The notes under the pieces are model-generated. The model had not been told where the DNA came from, ran no database searches, and worked only from the letters and a program-made list of their open reading frames with translations. From the NCBI GenBank assembly GCA_030652215.1, contig JAUSBC010000013.1, positions 1-34,634 on the forward strand: a DNA stretch of 34,634 bases, in the 5' to 3' direction. Positions 1-7,447 of this stretch are shown one piece after another. The stretch comes from Sideroxyarcus sp. (GTDB lineage Bacteria > Pseudomonadota > Gammaproteobacteria > Burkholderiales > Gallionellaceae). A program made the position numbers and the translations under genes. Position 1 is the first letter of the stretch, and each line of letters starts with the position of its first letter.

Positions 1-1
1 T

Positions 2-1621
<1,620 letters not shown>

Positions 1622-1672
1622 TGTTTGCTAAGAATTAATTAGAGCAATTTATCTCGAGTTGGGGAAATCTAA

Positions 1673-3562
1673 ATGAGCGATCCTAATAAGCATATTTACG
1701 ACTACCTTAACTACTATTGCTCAATGAGTAGCGCCCCAGAATTTGGAGTATTACTCAAGGGGGAATGGGGATCGGGTAAAACTTGGTTCATCAACAAATT
1801 TATAGAGGAAAAGAAGGAAATAAAGACACTCTACGTTAGTCTCTATGGCATCACTGCGTTTTCAGAAATTGAGGAAGAGTTCTTTAGACAGTTGCATCCA
1901 AGGTTATCGTCCAAAGGGATGCGATTGACCGGAAAGATATTAAAAGGCCTATTGAAAACGACCATCAAAGTCGATTTGGATCAGGATGGGAAAGACGACG
2001 ACGCCGTTGCGTCTCAGGTACCCGATATCAACTTACCTGAGTACCTAACTGATATTGATAACTGTATCTTGATCTTTGATGATTTAGAGCGGTGCAAAAT
2101 TGATGTTGAAAATGTACTGGGTTACATCAATCATTTTGTTGAACATCAGGGATTTAAAGTAATCATTCTTGCGCATGAAGAAGAGCTTGAAAAGCGGGCA
2201 GATAATTTAGGCGTCGCTTACAAAATAATTAAAGAGAAATTGATAGGCAAAACATTCCAAATCACCCCGCATTTGGAGAGCGCTCTTGATGACTTCATAA
2301 GTAAGCTTGAAAGCAGCGTAGCGAAGCAATTCCTACTTGCCAACAAAGCACAGATAACTGAGGTGTATTCACAAAGTAAACTTGAGAATCTGAGAGTATT
2401 GAAACAATCTCTATGGGACTTTGAACGGATTTACGAGGCGCTTCCCGAGAAGGCAAAGGGCAAAGAGGAGTTGGTGCAGAAAATACTATCGCTTTCACTT
2501 GCGTTTTCGTTGGAGACACGTGCTGGCAAATTGTCGTTTAAAGATATTCTTCAACTAAAGCCTGATTGGTTAACAGGTGGCCTTTTTGGGGGGGATGGTA
2601 AGAAGGCAGAAGAAAAAACTCCCACTCAGATATTTGTAGAGAAATATAAGAAATTTGAACCGCAGCGCCCGATCCCTTCTGGATTATTCTGGTCTGAGTA
2701 TCTTGGGAAGGGGGTGATTGATCGCGGCCTGCTTGATCAATCTATTAACAATAGTTCCTTCTTTGTAAGTGATAACACGCCAAACTGGGTTAGGCTTTGG
2801 CATTTCGCGGAATTACAAGATGATGAATTTACCCAGACCCTAAGTTCAGTGCAGGGAGAATTTGATCGAAGAGAATTTGTGCAGATAGGGGAGTTGTCGC
2901 ACGTGGTTGGAACATTTCTCTGGTTGTCGGAGATTGGTCTCTTTTCCCTTAGAAAGAATCAAATTGTTAAGTCCGCAATGCAATATGTGGATTTCTTAAA
3001 ATCAAAGAATTTATTGCCAGAAGATAATGGTGATCTCATTAGTTCTATAACGTCGAGAACTGGATATGTTGGCTTGGGTTTTCACGGTAATGACATGCCG
3101 GAGTTTCAGTCTTTTTTGGGCTATGTAAGAAAGGTGCAGCAGATTACGAAAGAAGAAGGGATGCCGCAGGCAGCAGATGAGTTAGTTGAAATCATGAAAC
3201 TTGATTCAAGAAAATTCTTTCGGATGGTCACCCTCTCTAATTCTGAAGACCAGATATATTTTAATACGCCAATCTTAAAATACGCAGATGCGACAAAATT
3301 TGTTGCCAAACTTCTCGACGTGCCGCCCAAAGACCGGAGGTTTGTGGCTTACGCTTTGGAAGAGCGCTATAAACTTGATCTACCGAGTGCCAAACTCGTT
3401 GAAGAGCTTGCTTGGCTCAAAAAGGTAAATCGTTTGTTAAAAGCCGAAATTGCCAAGAGGAAAAGTCAGCTTAGTGGGTATGCTTTGGGCTATATCGTGT
3501 CTACGATTGAGGAGGCAATCAACAAATTGAAGCCGGGGCCAAAGGTTGTAGCATCGCAATAA
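1673..3562 (+). CDS. KAP-family P-loop NTPase (629 aa), AT-rich, probably acquired
   Basis: STAND/KAP-type NTPase of unknown client. Walker A GEWGSGKT is at residues 30-37 and a KAP-like Walker B CILIFDDLERC at 131-141, followed by a strand ending AHEEEL and the conserved YKIIKEKLIGKTF segment. The C-terminal ~430 residues are helical-looking with no recognisable catalytic domain. No membrane helices are seen, unlike many KAP proteins such as Kidins220 or the F-plasmid phage-exclusion protein PifA. The start ATG is preceded by GGGGAAA. Base composition is clearly more AT-rich than ettA or the distal genes, and it sits alone between ettA and a toxin-antitoxin cluster, which suggests horizontal acquisition. 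A phage-defence or stress role is inferred only from family precedent and context. Confidence 0.85.
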   Translation: MSDPNKHIYDYLNYYCSMSSAPEFGVLLKGEWGSGKTWFINKFIEEKKEIKTLYVSLYGITAFSEIEEEFFRQLHPRLSSKGMRLTGKILKGLLKTTIKVDLDQDGKDDDAVASQVPDINLPEYLTDIDNCILIFDDLERCKIDVENVLGYINHFVEHQGFKVIILAHEEELEKRADNLGVAYKIIKEKLIGKTFQITPHLESALDDFISKLESSVAKQFLLANKAQITEVYSQSKLENLRVLKQSLWDFERIYEALPEKAKGKEELVQKILSLSLAFSLETRAGKLSFKDILQLKPDWLTGGLFGGDGKKAEEKTPTQIFVEKYKKFEPQRPIPSGLFWSEYLGKGVIDRGLLDQSINNSSFFVSDNTPNWVRLWHFAELQDDEFTQTLSSVQGEFDRREFVQIGELSHVVGTFLWLSEIGLFSLRKNQIVKSAMQYVDFLKSKNLLPEDNGDLISSITSRTGYVGLGFHGNDMPEFQSFLGYVRKVQQITKEEGMPQAADELVEIMKLDSRKFFRMVTLSNSEDQIYFNTPILKYADATKFVAKLLDVPPKDRRFVAYALEERYKLDLPSAKLVEELAWLKKVNRLLKAEIAKRKSQLSGYALGYIVSTIEEAINKLKPGPKVVASQ

Positions 3563-3575
3563 AATAACAAAACAC

Positions 3576-3802
3576 GGGGTCAGGTTGCGAATCAAACGGG
3601 CCAGGCTCTGAGGTCTCCCCTCAAAGTTGCAGCGCAGGATGATCATAACGCAGACTCTCCAACGCTTCTCGAAACTCTCTTGGCGGGAATGCTGCCATCC
3701 CATGTTGTACAAGCTGCAATGCCAGCGAAATAACCGAGATCACCGGACGCGAACGCCGTGTGTTGCTCTGGGATCAAAATCGAAGAATGCGCGGGGTCAG
3801 GT
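3576..3802. repeat. Pair of direct GGGGTCAGGT repeats flanking a gene fragment
   Basis: GGGGTCAGGT occurs at 3576-3585 and 3793-3802 in the same orientation; the second copy continues as GGGGTCAGGTCTTGC. Similar GGGGTCAGGTCTTGC strings are, from memory, frequent beside REP-associated tyrosine transposase genes in proteobacteria, so this may be a scar of such an element. No transposase is recognisable inside. Confidence 0.4.
3621..3773 (-). pseudogene. Possible 3' remnant of an unidentified minus-strand gene
   Basis: The minus strand is open for 50 codons from an upstream stop to a TGA at 3621-3623. It reads like the C-terminal end of a real protein (…LVQHGMAAFPPREFREALES…, then RYDHPALQL and stop), with a natural-looking helix and acidic/basic balance. 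There is no start codon context and no ribosome binding site, and it lies between the two GGGGTCAGGT repeats, so it would be a fragment left by rearrangement. I do not recognise the family; it may also be chance. Confidence 0.25.
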
Positions 3803-3898
3803 CTTGCTTTTGCCTGACGATCCTGATCTGGCAGCTATAGCAATAATCTGGGATAGCGCTGTTTTTCCCCAGCCCCCTAAATTCAACTCTCCAAGTCT

Positions 3899-3922
3899 CT
3901 TGACAATACTGTCGCGCGGCGA
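3899..3922 (+). repeat. Module-border element, copy 1 (TTGACAATACTGTCGCG)
   Basis: It contains an almost perfect 12-bp palindrome GACAATACTGTC and continues GCGCGGCGA. It matches the copy at 8471-8494 at 22 of 24 positions. It lies immediately before higB; its TTGACA could act as a -35 box, but the spaced -10 candidate (GAGTAT) is poor. Confidence 0.55.
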
Positions 3923-3936
3923 GAGTATTGCATCCC

Positions 3937-4218
3937 ATGATTACGGATTTCCATGACGAAGAAACCCTCAAGGTCTGGCGCGGTGAGTTTTCTCGCCGTT
4001 TGCCTAACCAGATTCAGGATGTGGCGCGGCGCAAATTGCGCATGTTGCACAACGCGCAGCGCATCGAGGATTTGCGTATCCCGCCCAATAATCGGCTGGA
4101 GGAATTGAAGGGCAATCGCGCTGGACAATGGAGTATTCGCATCAACGATCAATGGCGCGTGTGCTTTGTATGGAATGAAGGGCAAGTAAGTCGCGTGGAA
4201 ATTTGCGACTACCACTAA
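3937..4218 (+). CDS. higB: HigB-type (RelE superfamily) mRNA interferase toxin
   Basis: Type II toxin predicted to cleave mRNA on translating ribosomes. The 93-aa product has the HigB pattern: an N-terminal helix pair, RIEDLRIPPNNRLEELKG, then RAGQWSIRINDQWRVCFVW and the terminal EICDYH whose His is conserved in HigB proteins. I chose the ATG at 3937, with CGAGAG 11 bases upstream; an in-frame TTG at 3928 is less likely because it has no spacing for a ribosome binding site. The toxin gene precedes the antitoxin, as is typical of higBA. The cognate antitoxin follows after 12 bases and its AAGGAG overlaps this gene's stop codon. Confidence 0.9.
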   Translation: MITDFHDEETLKVWRGEFSRRLPNQIQDVARRKLRMLHNAQRIEDLRIPPNNRLEELKGNRAGQWSIRINDQWRVCFVWNEGQVSRVEICDYH

Positions 4219-4230
4219 GGAGTAAAGGCT

Positions 4231-4539
4231 ATGAGCAAAACAACCAAGCTGCGCAACATCCATCCCGGCGAAGTGCTGCGGGAAGAATTCTTGATTCCGC
4301 TGGGCGTCACCCAGTATCGTTTGGCAAAAGAGATCGGTGTGACCGAGGCGCGCATCTCCGCGATCTGCTCCGGCAAACGCTCGATCACGGCGGATACGGC
4401 GTTGCGCTTGGCCGCATTTTTCGGAACGTCGAGCGGTTTCTGGCTGGGCTTGCAGGCGGATTACGATACCGAGGAAGCGGCAAAGGAACTGACCGGCGTG
4501 CTGGCGCAGATACATCGCTTTGAGCCCTTGGCGGCTTGA
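4231..4539 (+). CDS. higA: HigA-type XRE-family antitoxin
   Basis: A 102-aa DNA-binding antitoxin that neutralises HigB and represses the operon. It opens with the HigA signature NIHPGEVLREEFLIPLGVTQYRLAKEIGV, then the helix-turn-helix (EARISAICSGKRSITADTALRLAAFF) and the typical SSGFWLGLQADYD segment. AAGGAG lies 8 bases before the ATG and overlaps the higB stop, so translation is probably coupled. Length and domain coverage are full for the family. Confidence 0.93.
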   Translation: MSKTTKLRNIHPGEVLREEFLIPLGVTQYRLAKEIGVTEARISAICSGKRSITADTALRLAAFFGTSSGFWLGLQADYDTEEAAKELTGVLAQIHRFEPLAA

Positions 4540-4557
4540 GATGTAGGAGATTTGGAA

Positions 4558-4743
4558 ATGAAAAGTAAAATTCTTGATCCGGCTCATCAAACCGCTTCCG
4601 GGTTGCGCAAGTCGGGTGCAATCACTGAAGACACCGAGTCTTTTCTCACAGCCGTTGCGGGAACATTGAGCGATGATTTCCCGGATGAAATAACGGATGA
4701 TGATCTTGGCGTTGATGCACCACGCCTGGAGATGGATTGGTGA
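4558..4743 (+). CDS. 61-aa protein, possible truncated antitoxin-like partner of higBA
   Basis: Begins at ATG 4558 with AGGAGA 6 bases upstream, 18 bases after higA, so probably the third gene of the operon. The first 26 residues (MKSKILDPAHQTASGLRKSG…) resemble the N-terminus of MqsA/HigA-like XRE antitoxins, but the expected helix-turn-helix does not follow. Instead there is an acidic tail rich in Asp/Glu (DDFPDEITDDDLGVDAPR). It may be a remnant of a second antitoxin, or a fusion of two antitoxin pieces. The good ribosome binding site argues that it is still translated. Confidence 0.6.
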   Translation: MKSKILDPAHQTASGLRKSGAITEDTESFLTAVAGTLSDDFPDEITDDDLGVDAPRLEMDW

Positions 4744-4821
4744 GTAGGGGTGACGGCAAGTGGATCGATTTTTCGTGCTGCATAAGCCTGTAAAATTAGA
4801 ACGCATTACGAGGAGGCTGAA

Positions 4822-4863
4822 ATGATTCCTTTTATAGTCATCGAAAATGAGCAAACCTTCTAA
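4822..4863 (+). CDS. 13-codon ORF with a strong ribosome binding site
   Basis: ATG 4822 is preceded by GAGGAGG with 6-base spacing and encodes MIPFIVIENEQTF before a TAA. It overlaps the next ORF (ATG 4847) by 17 bases in another frame. It could be a leader peptide feeding re-initiation, or the intact start of a gene whose frame was lost. The strong Shine-Dalgarno is the only evidence. Confidence 0.3.
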   Translation: MIPFIVIENEQTF

Positions 4864-5056
4864 ACATAAGTTGTGCTGCGACCACCCTGAAATAGGGCGT
4901 GATACATCTCATCGTCTCGGTTTCATGCAGGGGGAGTTTGCTGTTCCTGAAGATTTCGACCAGATGGGGAGAGATGAAATCGCTCGTTTGTTCCAAGCTA
5001 CTTCCCTCACTACTTGCGGCTATCGCTTCAATCGGGAAGGCGCAAATAAGCGCTAG
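4847..5056 (+). pseudogene. Phd/YefM-like antitoxin C-terminal remnant
   Basis: 69-codon ORF. Its middle (RLGFMQGEFAVPEDFDQMG then RDEIARLF) has the look of the C-terminal, toxin-neutralising tail of Phd-type antitoxins, where a (G/K)xFxVPDDFD motif is common. The DNA-binding N-terminal half expected of Phd is missing, and the residues after LF look unselected. No good ribosome binding site serves ATG 4847; the strong one upstream points to a different frame. I read it as a decayed antitoxin; a small live gene is possible. Confidence 0.35.
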
Positions 5057-5094
5057 CACATCATGGCTGCCCCTGGAGAATCACTGCGGTTCAG

Positions 5095-5898
5095 TTGCTG
5101 GATGAACATTCTATTCGGGTGCGATTTATTGATGGTGTCGAAGGTGTCGTGCGTTTCTCGCCTGCATTCTTTGAGGGCGTGTTTTCTCACTTGATTGATC
5201 CTGCCAAGTTTGGCGAGGTGGCGGTTGTTGGCGGTGCGGTCACATGGCCTGATGGTCTCGACCTTGCGCCGGATGCGATGTACGACGAGATTAAGCTGTG
5301 CGGCGAGTGGTTGGTCGGAAATGATGCCAGTCACATCGTTGAACTCAGGCCGGGGGCGTGGTCTGATCTGCCTATGGCTGAAGAGGATTGGGTTGCTCCG
5401 ATCTCTCACTTGGACGATACCGATATACAAAAAGCCCCGCAAGCCTTGTTGCGCGCTGCCAAGAAGGCGCGCCAATTGGCTGCGCAGACTGGCACGCCAT
5501 TTGTGGTGAGACCTTCTGCTACGCCAGTGCATAAGGAGAAGGACATGCAACGACAGATTAAGGAATCAGATTGGAAGCTGCTGGGTCAGTTGAGAACAAT
5601 TGCGCTGGAACGATTTTGCCAGCGGATACTTTCTGAGATCGAGCGCATTAACATTAGCGATACCAAGAGCAACCATCAGCGTTATTTGGAAATCTATGAG
5701 GTTATCGAACGCCGCGACAAAGAAATCGCGCGCATTTTTAATGACCATCGCCGCTCAGTCGCTTTGATTGAGCTTGCCTTGATTCAATCTCACGGCTTGC
5801 TTACAACGGAAGAGTATTTGCGCTTCAGTCAGGAAACTCGCGATGTTGTAAGTTACATTCCGATGAAACAGGAAACCTCAGGACAGGCTTCGCAATAG
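5095..5898 (+). CDS. DUF2442 protein fused in frame to two downstream modules
   Basis: One open frame of 267 codons with three parts. Residues 1-65 are a DUF2442 domain (IRVRFIDGVEGVVRFSP, DPAKFGEVAV, TWPDGLDLAPDAMYDEI). Residues ~90-150 contain LLRAAKKARQLAAQTGTPFV, like short antitoxin-like proteins. From residue 151 a 117-residue helical module begins MQRQIKESDWKLLGQL. TTG 5095 is the first available start, but conserved DUF2442 sequence (WRITAVQ) lies upstream of it in the same frame with no start codon. ATG 5063 is in the +1 frame, so a one-base loss in the CCCC at 5070-5073 may have cut off the natural start. Function unknown; DUF2442 proteins are often beside toxin-antitoxin genes. Confidence 0.55.
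   Translation: MLDEHSIRVRFIDGVEGVVRFSPAFFEGVFSHLIDPAKFGEVAVVGGAVTWPDGLDLAPDAMYDEIKLCGEWLVGNDASHIVELRPGAWSDLPMAEEDWVAPISHLDDTDIQKAPQALLRAAKKARQLAAQTGTPFVVRPSATPVHKEKDMQRQIKESDWKLLGQLRTIALERFCQRILSEIERINISDTKSNHQRYLEIYEVIERRDKEIARIFNDHRRSVALIELALIQSHGLLTTEEYLRFSQETRDVVSYIPMKQETSGQASQ
5545..5898 (+). CDS. Probable independent 117-aa protein from an internal start
   Basis: ATG 5545 has a near-ideal AAGGAG at 5533-5538 (6-base spacing), inside the larger ORF and in the same frame. The product starts MQRQIKESDWKLLGQLRT and is all-helical, with FCQRILSEIERI, HQRYLEIYEVIERRD and NDHRRSVALIELALI segments and a C-terminal LLTTEEYLRFSQETRDVV. I recall similar stand-alone proteins of about 110 aa starting at the equivalent Met in related bacteria. 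They are uncharacterised, and that memory cannot be checked here. No DNA-binding or catalytic motif is visible. Confidence 0.6.
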   Translation: MQRQIKESDWKLLGQLRTIALERFCQRILSEIERINISDTKSNHQRYLEIYEVIERRDKEIARIFNDHRRSVALIELALIQSHGLLTTEEYLRFSQETRDVVSYIPMKQETSGQASQ

Positions 5899-5917
5899 AA
5901 ATAATGAGCCCGCGTAG

Positions 5918-5944
5918 GATGGGTTGAGCAACGCGATACCCATC
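5918..5944. terminator. Hairpin between convergent genes (dispersed-repeat type)
   Basis: GATGGGT (5918-5924) pairs with ACCCATC (5938-5944) around a 13-base loop. The string GTAGGATGGGTTGAGC…GATACCCATC is a commonly seen intergenic repeat in proteobacteria. It lies between the plus-strand ORF ending at 5898 and the minus-strand toxin ending at 6021, so it may end both transcripts, although there is no T-run. Confidence 0.45.
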
Positions 5945-6020
5945 GCCGCAGTCGGATTAACGGGGGCGTGTTCGAATATTTCTTTCAAACCGTTTTGCTC
6001 GGCTATGCCTTCAATCTGAA

Positions 6021-6311
6021 TTACTCCATCAACCCGCTTTCCCGCTGATGCCGTATGGCGAGGATGTCCACCCGGTCTTGTTCCGACAAGTAGCGATACA
6101 GTGCGACATAGCCTGTGCGCCCTTTTGAAATCACCAGTTCACGCAGGTTGTCGACGGGTCGCCCGATCAGCGGGTGGCGCTGCGATATTCTGGTGGCATC
6201 TACGATCTCGTTGGCTGCCTCGGTGGCAATGGCTGGTGCTTCCCGTGCGAGGAAGTCGAAAACTCGGTCAAGATCGGTGAGGGCGCGCTGGCTGAAATAG
6301 ACTGCTGGCAT
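6021..6311 (-). CDS. parE: RelE/ParE-family toxin
   Basis: 96-aa toxin-fold protein. It starts MPAVYFSQRALTDLDRVFDF, the usual ParE N-terminus with strand then helix. Then come RISQRHPLIGRPVDNLRELV and GRTGYVALYRYLSEQDRVDILAIRHQRE, the typical ParE C-terminal strand pair ending in an IRHxRE motif. ParE members inhibit DNA gyrase, RelE members cut mRNA; the sequence favours ParE but does not prove the target. The ATG lies 2 bases after the stop of the antitoxin gene and has no clear ribosome binding site, so translation is probably coupled. Confidence 0.87.
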   Translation of the reverse strand: MPAVYFSQRALTDLDRVFDFLAREAPAIATEAANEIVDATRISQRHPLIGRPVDNLRELVISKGRTGYVALYRYLSEQDRVDILAIRHQRESGLME

Positions 6312-6313
6312 GT

Positions 6314-6631
6314 TTAGCGAATTTTGGATTTTGCGCGTGGTTTGATCTTTGCGATGCTGGCGGGCTTGGGGCGTTTGGCGGGTTTGGCCGCAGCTTTGCT
6401 GATGATGTATTCGTGTACGTCCTGCATGGCATAGAGCGCACCGCCCGCATCCACTTCGGCTGCGGAGGCCAGTGCGTCGCCGATGAAGGACTGGCGCATC
6501 TCGGCCAGCCTGGCCTGCGCTTCCAGTGCTTCGATCATCCAGGCATGGGGTGTTTTGGCGCTTGAGTCGGCAAGCGGCGCGATGCGTGCCTTGAGTTCTT
6601 CGGGTAATTTGAGGGTAGTGGTAGCGGCCAT
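6314..6631 (-). CDS. Ribbon-helix-helix (CopG/ParD-like) antitoxin
   Basis: 105-aa antitoxin and probable autorepressor, first gene of the minus-strand operon with the ParE toxin. Residues 3-45 (TTTLKLPEELKARIAPLAD…KTPHAWMIEALE) form a ribbon-helix-helix domain; the middle helix and the DAGGALYAMQDVHEYI segment would embrace the toxin. The start has AAGGAG 6 bases upstream. The C-terminal 27 residues are strongly basic (AAAKPAKRPKPASIAKIKPR), which is unusual because antitoxin tails facing a toxin are often acidic. The tail may add non-specific DNA contact. Confidence 0.87.
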   Translation of the reverse strand: MAATTTLKLPEELKARIAPLADSSAKTPHAWMIEALEAQARLAEMRQSFIGDALASAAEVDAGGALYAMQDVHEYIISKAAAKPAKRPKPASIAKIKPRAKSKIR

Positions 6632-6649
6632 GGTGTGCTCCTTGAGGCG

Positions 6650-6669
6650 GGTGTTACGAAGGTAGCACC
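6650..6669. promoter_or_regulatory. Operator-like inverted repeat over the RHH-parE promoter
   Basis: GGTGTTACGAAGGTAGCACC: arms match at 7 of 8 positions around a 4-base centre. It overlaps the -10 box of the minus-strand promoter (TACCTT, 6659-6664). Ribbon-helix-helix antitoxins typically bind such repeats at their own promoter, so autorepression is the likely function. Confidence 0.6.
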
Positions 6670-6687
6670 TGATGGTTGGGGTGTCAA
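6659..6687 (-). promoter_or_regulatory. Promoter of the RHH-parE operon
   Basis: On the minus strand, a perfect TTGACA (6682-6687) is followed by a 17-base spacer and TACCTT (6659-6664). The antitoxin start codon lies about 27 bases downstream with AAGGAG between. Confidence 0.6.
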
Positions 6688-6777
6688 TGAACCATGATTT
6701 TCCCGATTGCTGGAGGAATTGGATTGGAGCTGTGGCGGATCATTTTGTTGCTGTCAGCAGAATGGTTCAGTTGTCCA

Positions 6778-6796
6778 CTTGGCAATACTGTCGCGG
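6778..6796 (+). repeat. Module-border element, copy 2 (diverged)
   Basis: CTTGGCAATACTGTCGCGG, differing from copy 1 by one base over the first 18 (TTGGCA for TTGACA). Downstream similarity is lost after GCGG. It sits between the ParE operon and the HU operon. Confidence 0.5.
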
Positions 6797-6845
6797 CCTT
6801 TCGGCTGGGCTGGTGTTAAGTCAATTATTGGTATTAATGGGCGTC

Positions 6846-6890
6846 GCATCAAGTCTTGCCTGAGCGACAAAAGGCGCCGGATTGAAATTC
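6846..6890 (+). repeat. 45-bp dispersed repeat, copy A
   Basis: Matches 10603-10647 at about 37 of 45 positions, including identical cores TGAGCGACA and AAGGCG. Both copies have CTTGC before the first core and end near ATT-AA--TTC. Both are intergenic, in the same orientation. Confidence 0.55.
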
Positions 6891-7141
6891 GAACTGCTGA
6901 GTTCTCAGCTTCCACTGCCGGCCAACTCGTGGAGGTCTGCCAATTTAACGCGCTGTATGGCTGCATGGTTGCCATGTGGTTAGTGCGACAGCGCACGGAT
7001 GCATAGGACTAATTCCAATAAGGTCGCAGCAATTGCACACGTGCTTGGCGTATCGATGGCAACGGCTGGCTTCCTGTTTTGCAGACGTTGTTTCGATCAA
7101 TTCCCGGCACTTCACATAAACCGACCCGCAATGGAGCAGCC

Positions 7142-7447
7142 ATGGATCAATCTGAGCTTATTGAAAAAGTCGCAAGGGAATTGGCCATATCGAACGCTTC
7201 GTCGCAGCGCTTGCTGAAGGCGACACTGCGGGAGATTCGTGACCTGCTCCGGGTTGGACACGCGGTAACCATTCCGCACCTTGGCACCTTCGACACGGCG
7301 ACCTACGAGGAGCATCGTGGTTATCGGCCGGTCAGTCATGATTTCGCCATCTTCCCAAAGCGGCGCGTACCGGTGTTTCGCACGGGCACTTTGCTGCGCG
7401 ATGAAGTTTACGATATCGAACCGGACGCAGCAGGTGTGCCGACATGA
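7142..7447 (+). CDS. HU-family DNA-binding protein, first gene of the HU/HU-LysM operon
   Basis: 101-aa protein with the HU/IHF fold: two N-terminal helices (SELIEKVARELAIS…LLKATLREIRDLL), then AVTIPHLGTFDTATYEE, a shortened, atypical arm region (RGYRPVSHDFAIF) and the last strand FPKRRVPVFRTGTLLRDEV. The canonical arm motif GRNPxTG is missing, so DNA bending by proline intercalation may be altered. The start is ATG 7142 with GGAG 5 bases upstream; the longer in-frame extension upstream has no such site. Its stop overlaps the next start (ATGA), so the two HU proteins are made together and may form a heterodimer. It is too divergent to be the housekeeping HU. Confidence 0.85.
   Translation: MDQSELIEKVARELAISNASSQRLLKATLREIRDLLRVGHAVTIPHLGTFDTATYEEHRGYRPVSHDFAIFPKRRVPVFRTGTLLRDEVYDIEPDAAGVPT

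Larger units (their letters stand above)
3563..3936. other. Gene-poor junction between the KAP gene and higBA
   Basis: About 370 bases with no convincing intact gene. It holds two copies of GGGGTCAGGT in the same orientation, a minus-strand reading-frame fragment between them, and one copy of the TTGACAATACTGTCGCG element just before higB. The longest plus ORF here has no ribosome binding site or family resemblance. Confidence 0.6.
6670..7141. other. Gene-free stretch between the ParE operon and the HU operon
   Basis: About 470 bases with no supported gene; the ORFs of 60-100 codons here lack ribosome binding sites and family features. It contains the second copy of the module-border element (6778-6796) and one copy of a 45-bp dispersed repeat (6846-6890). 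The promoter of the HU operon should be in the last 150 bases, but I see no convincing -35/-10 pair. Confidence 0.5.

Noticed and set aside
3627-3956. 109-codon plus ORF in the KAP-higB gap
   Set aside because: No ribosome binding site, no family resemblance, and it overlaps higB in a different frame.
6707-7006. 99-codon plus ORF between the ParE and HU operons
   Set aside because: Cys/Trp/Arg-rich unselected-looking translation; it spans both dispersed repeats, so the region is better read as intergenic.
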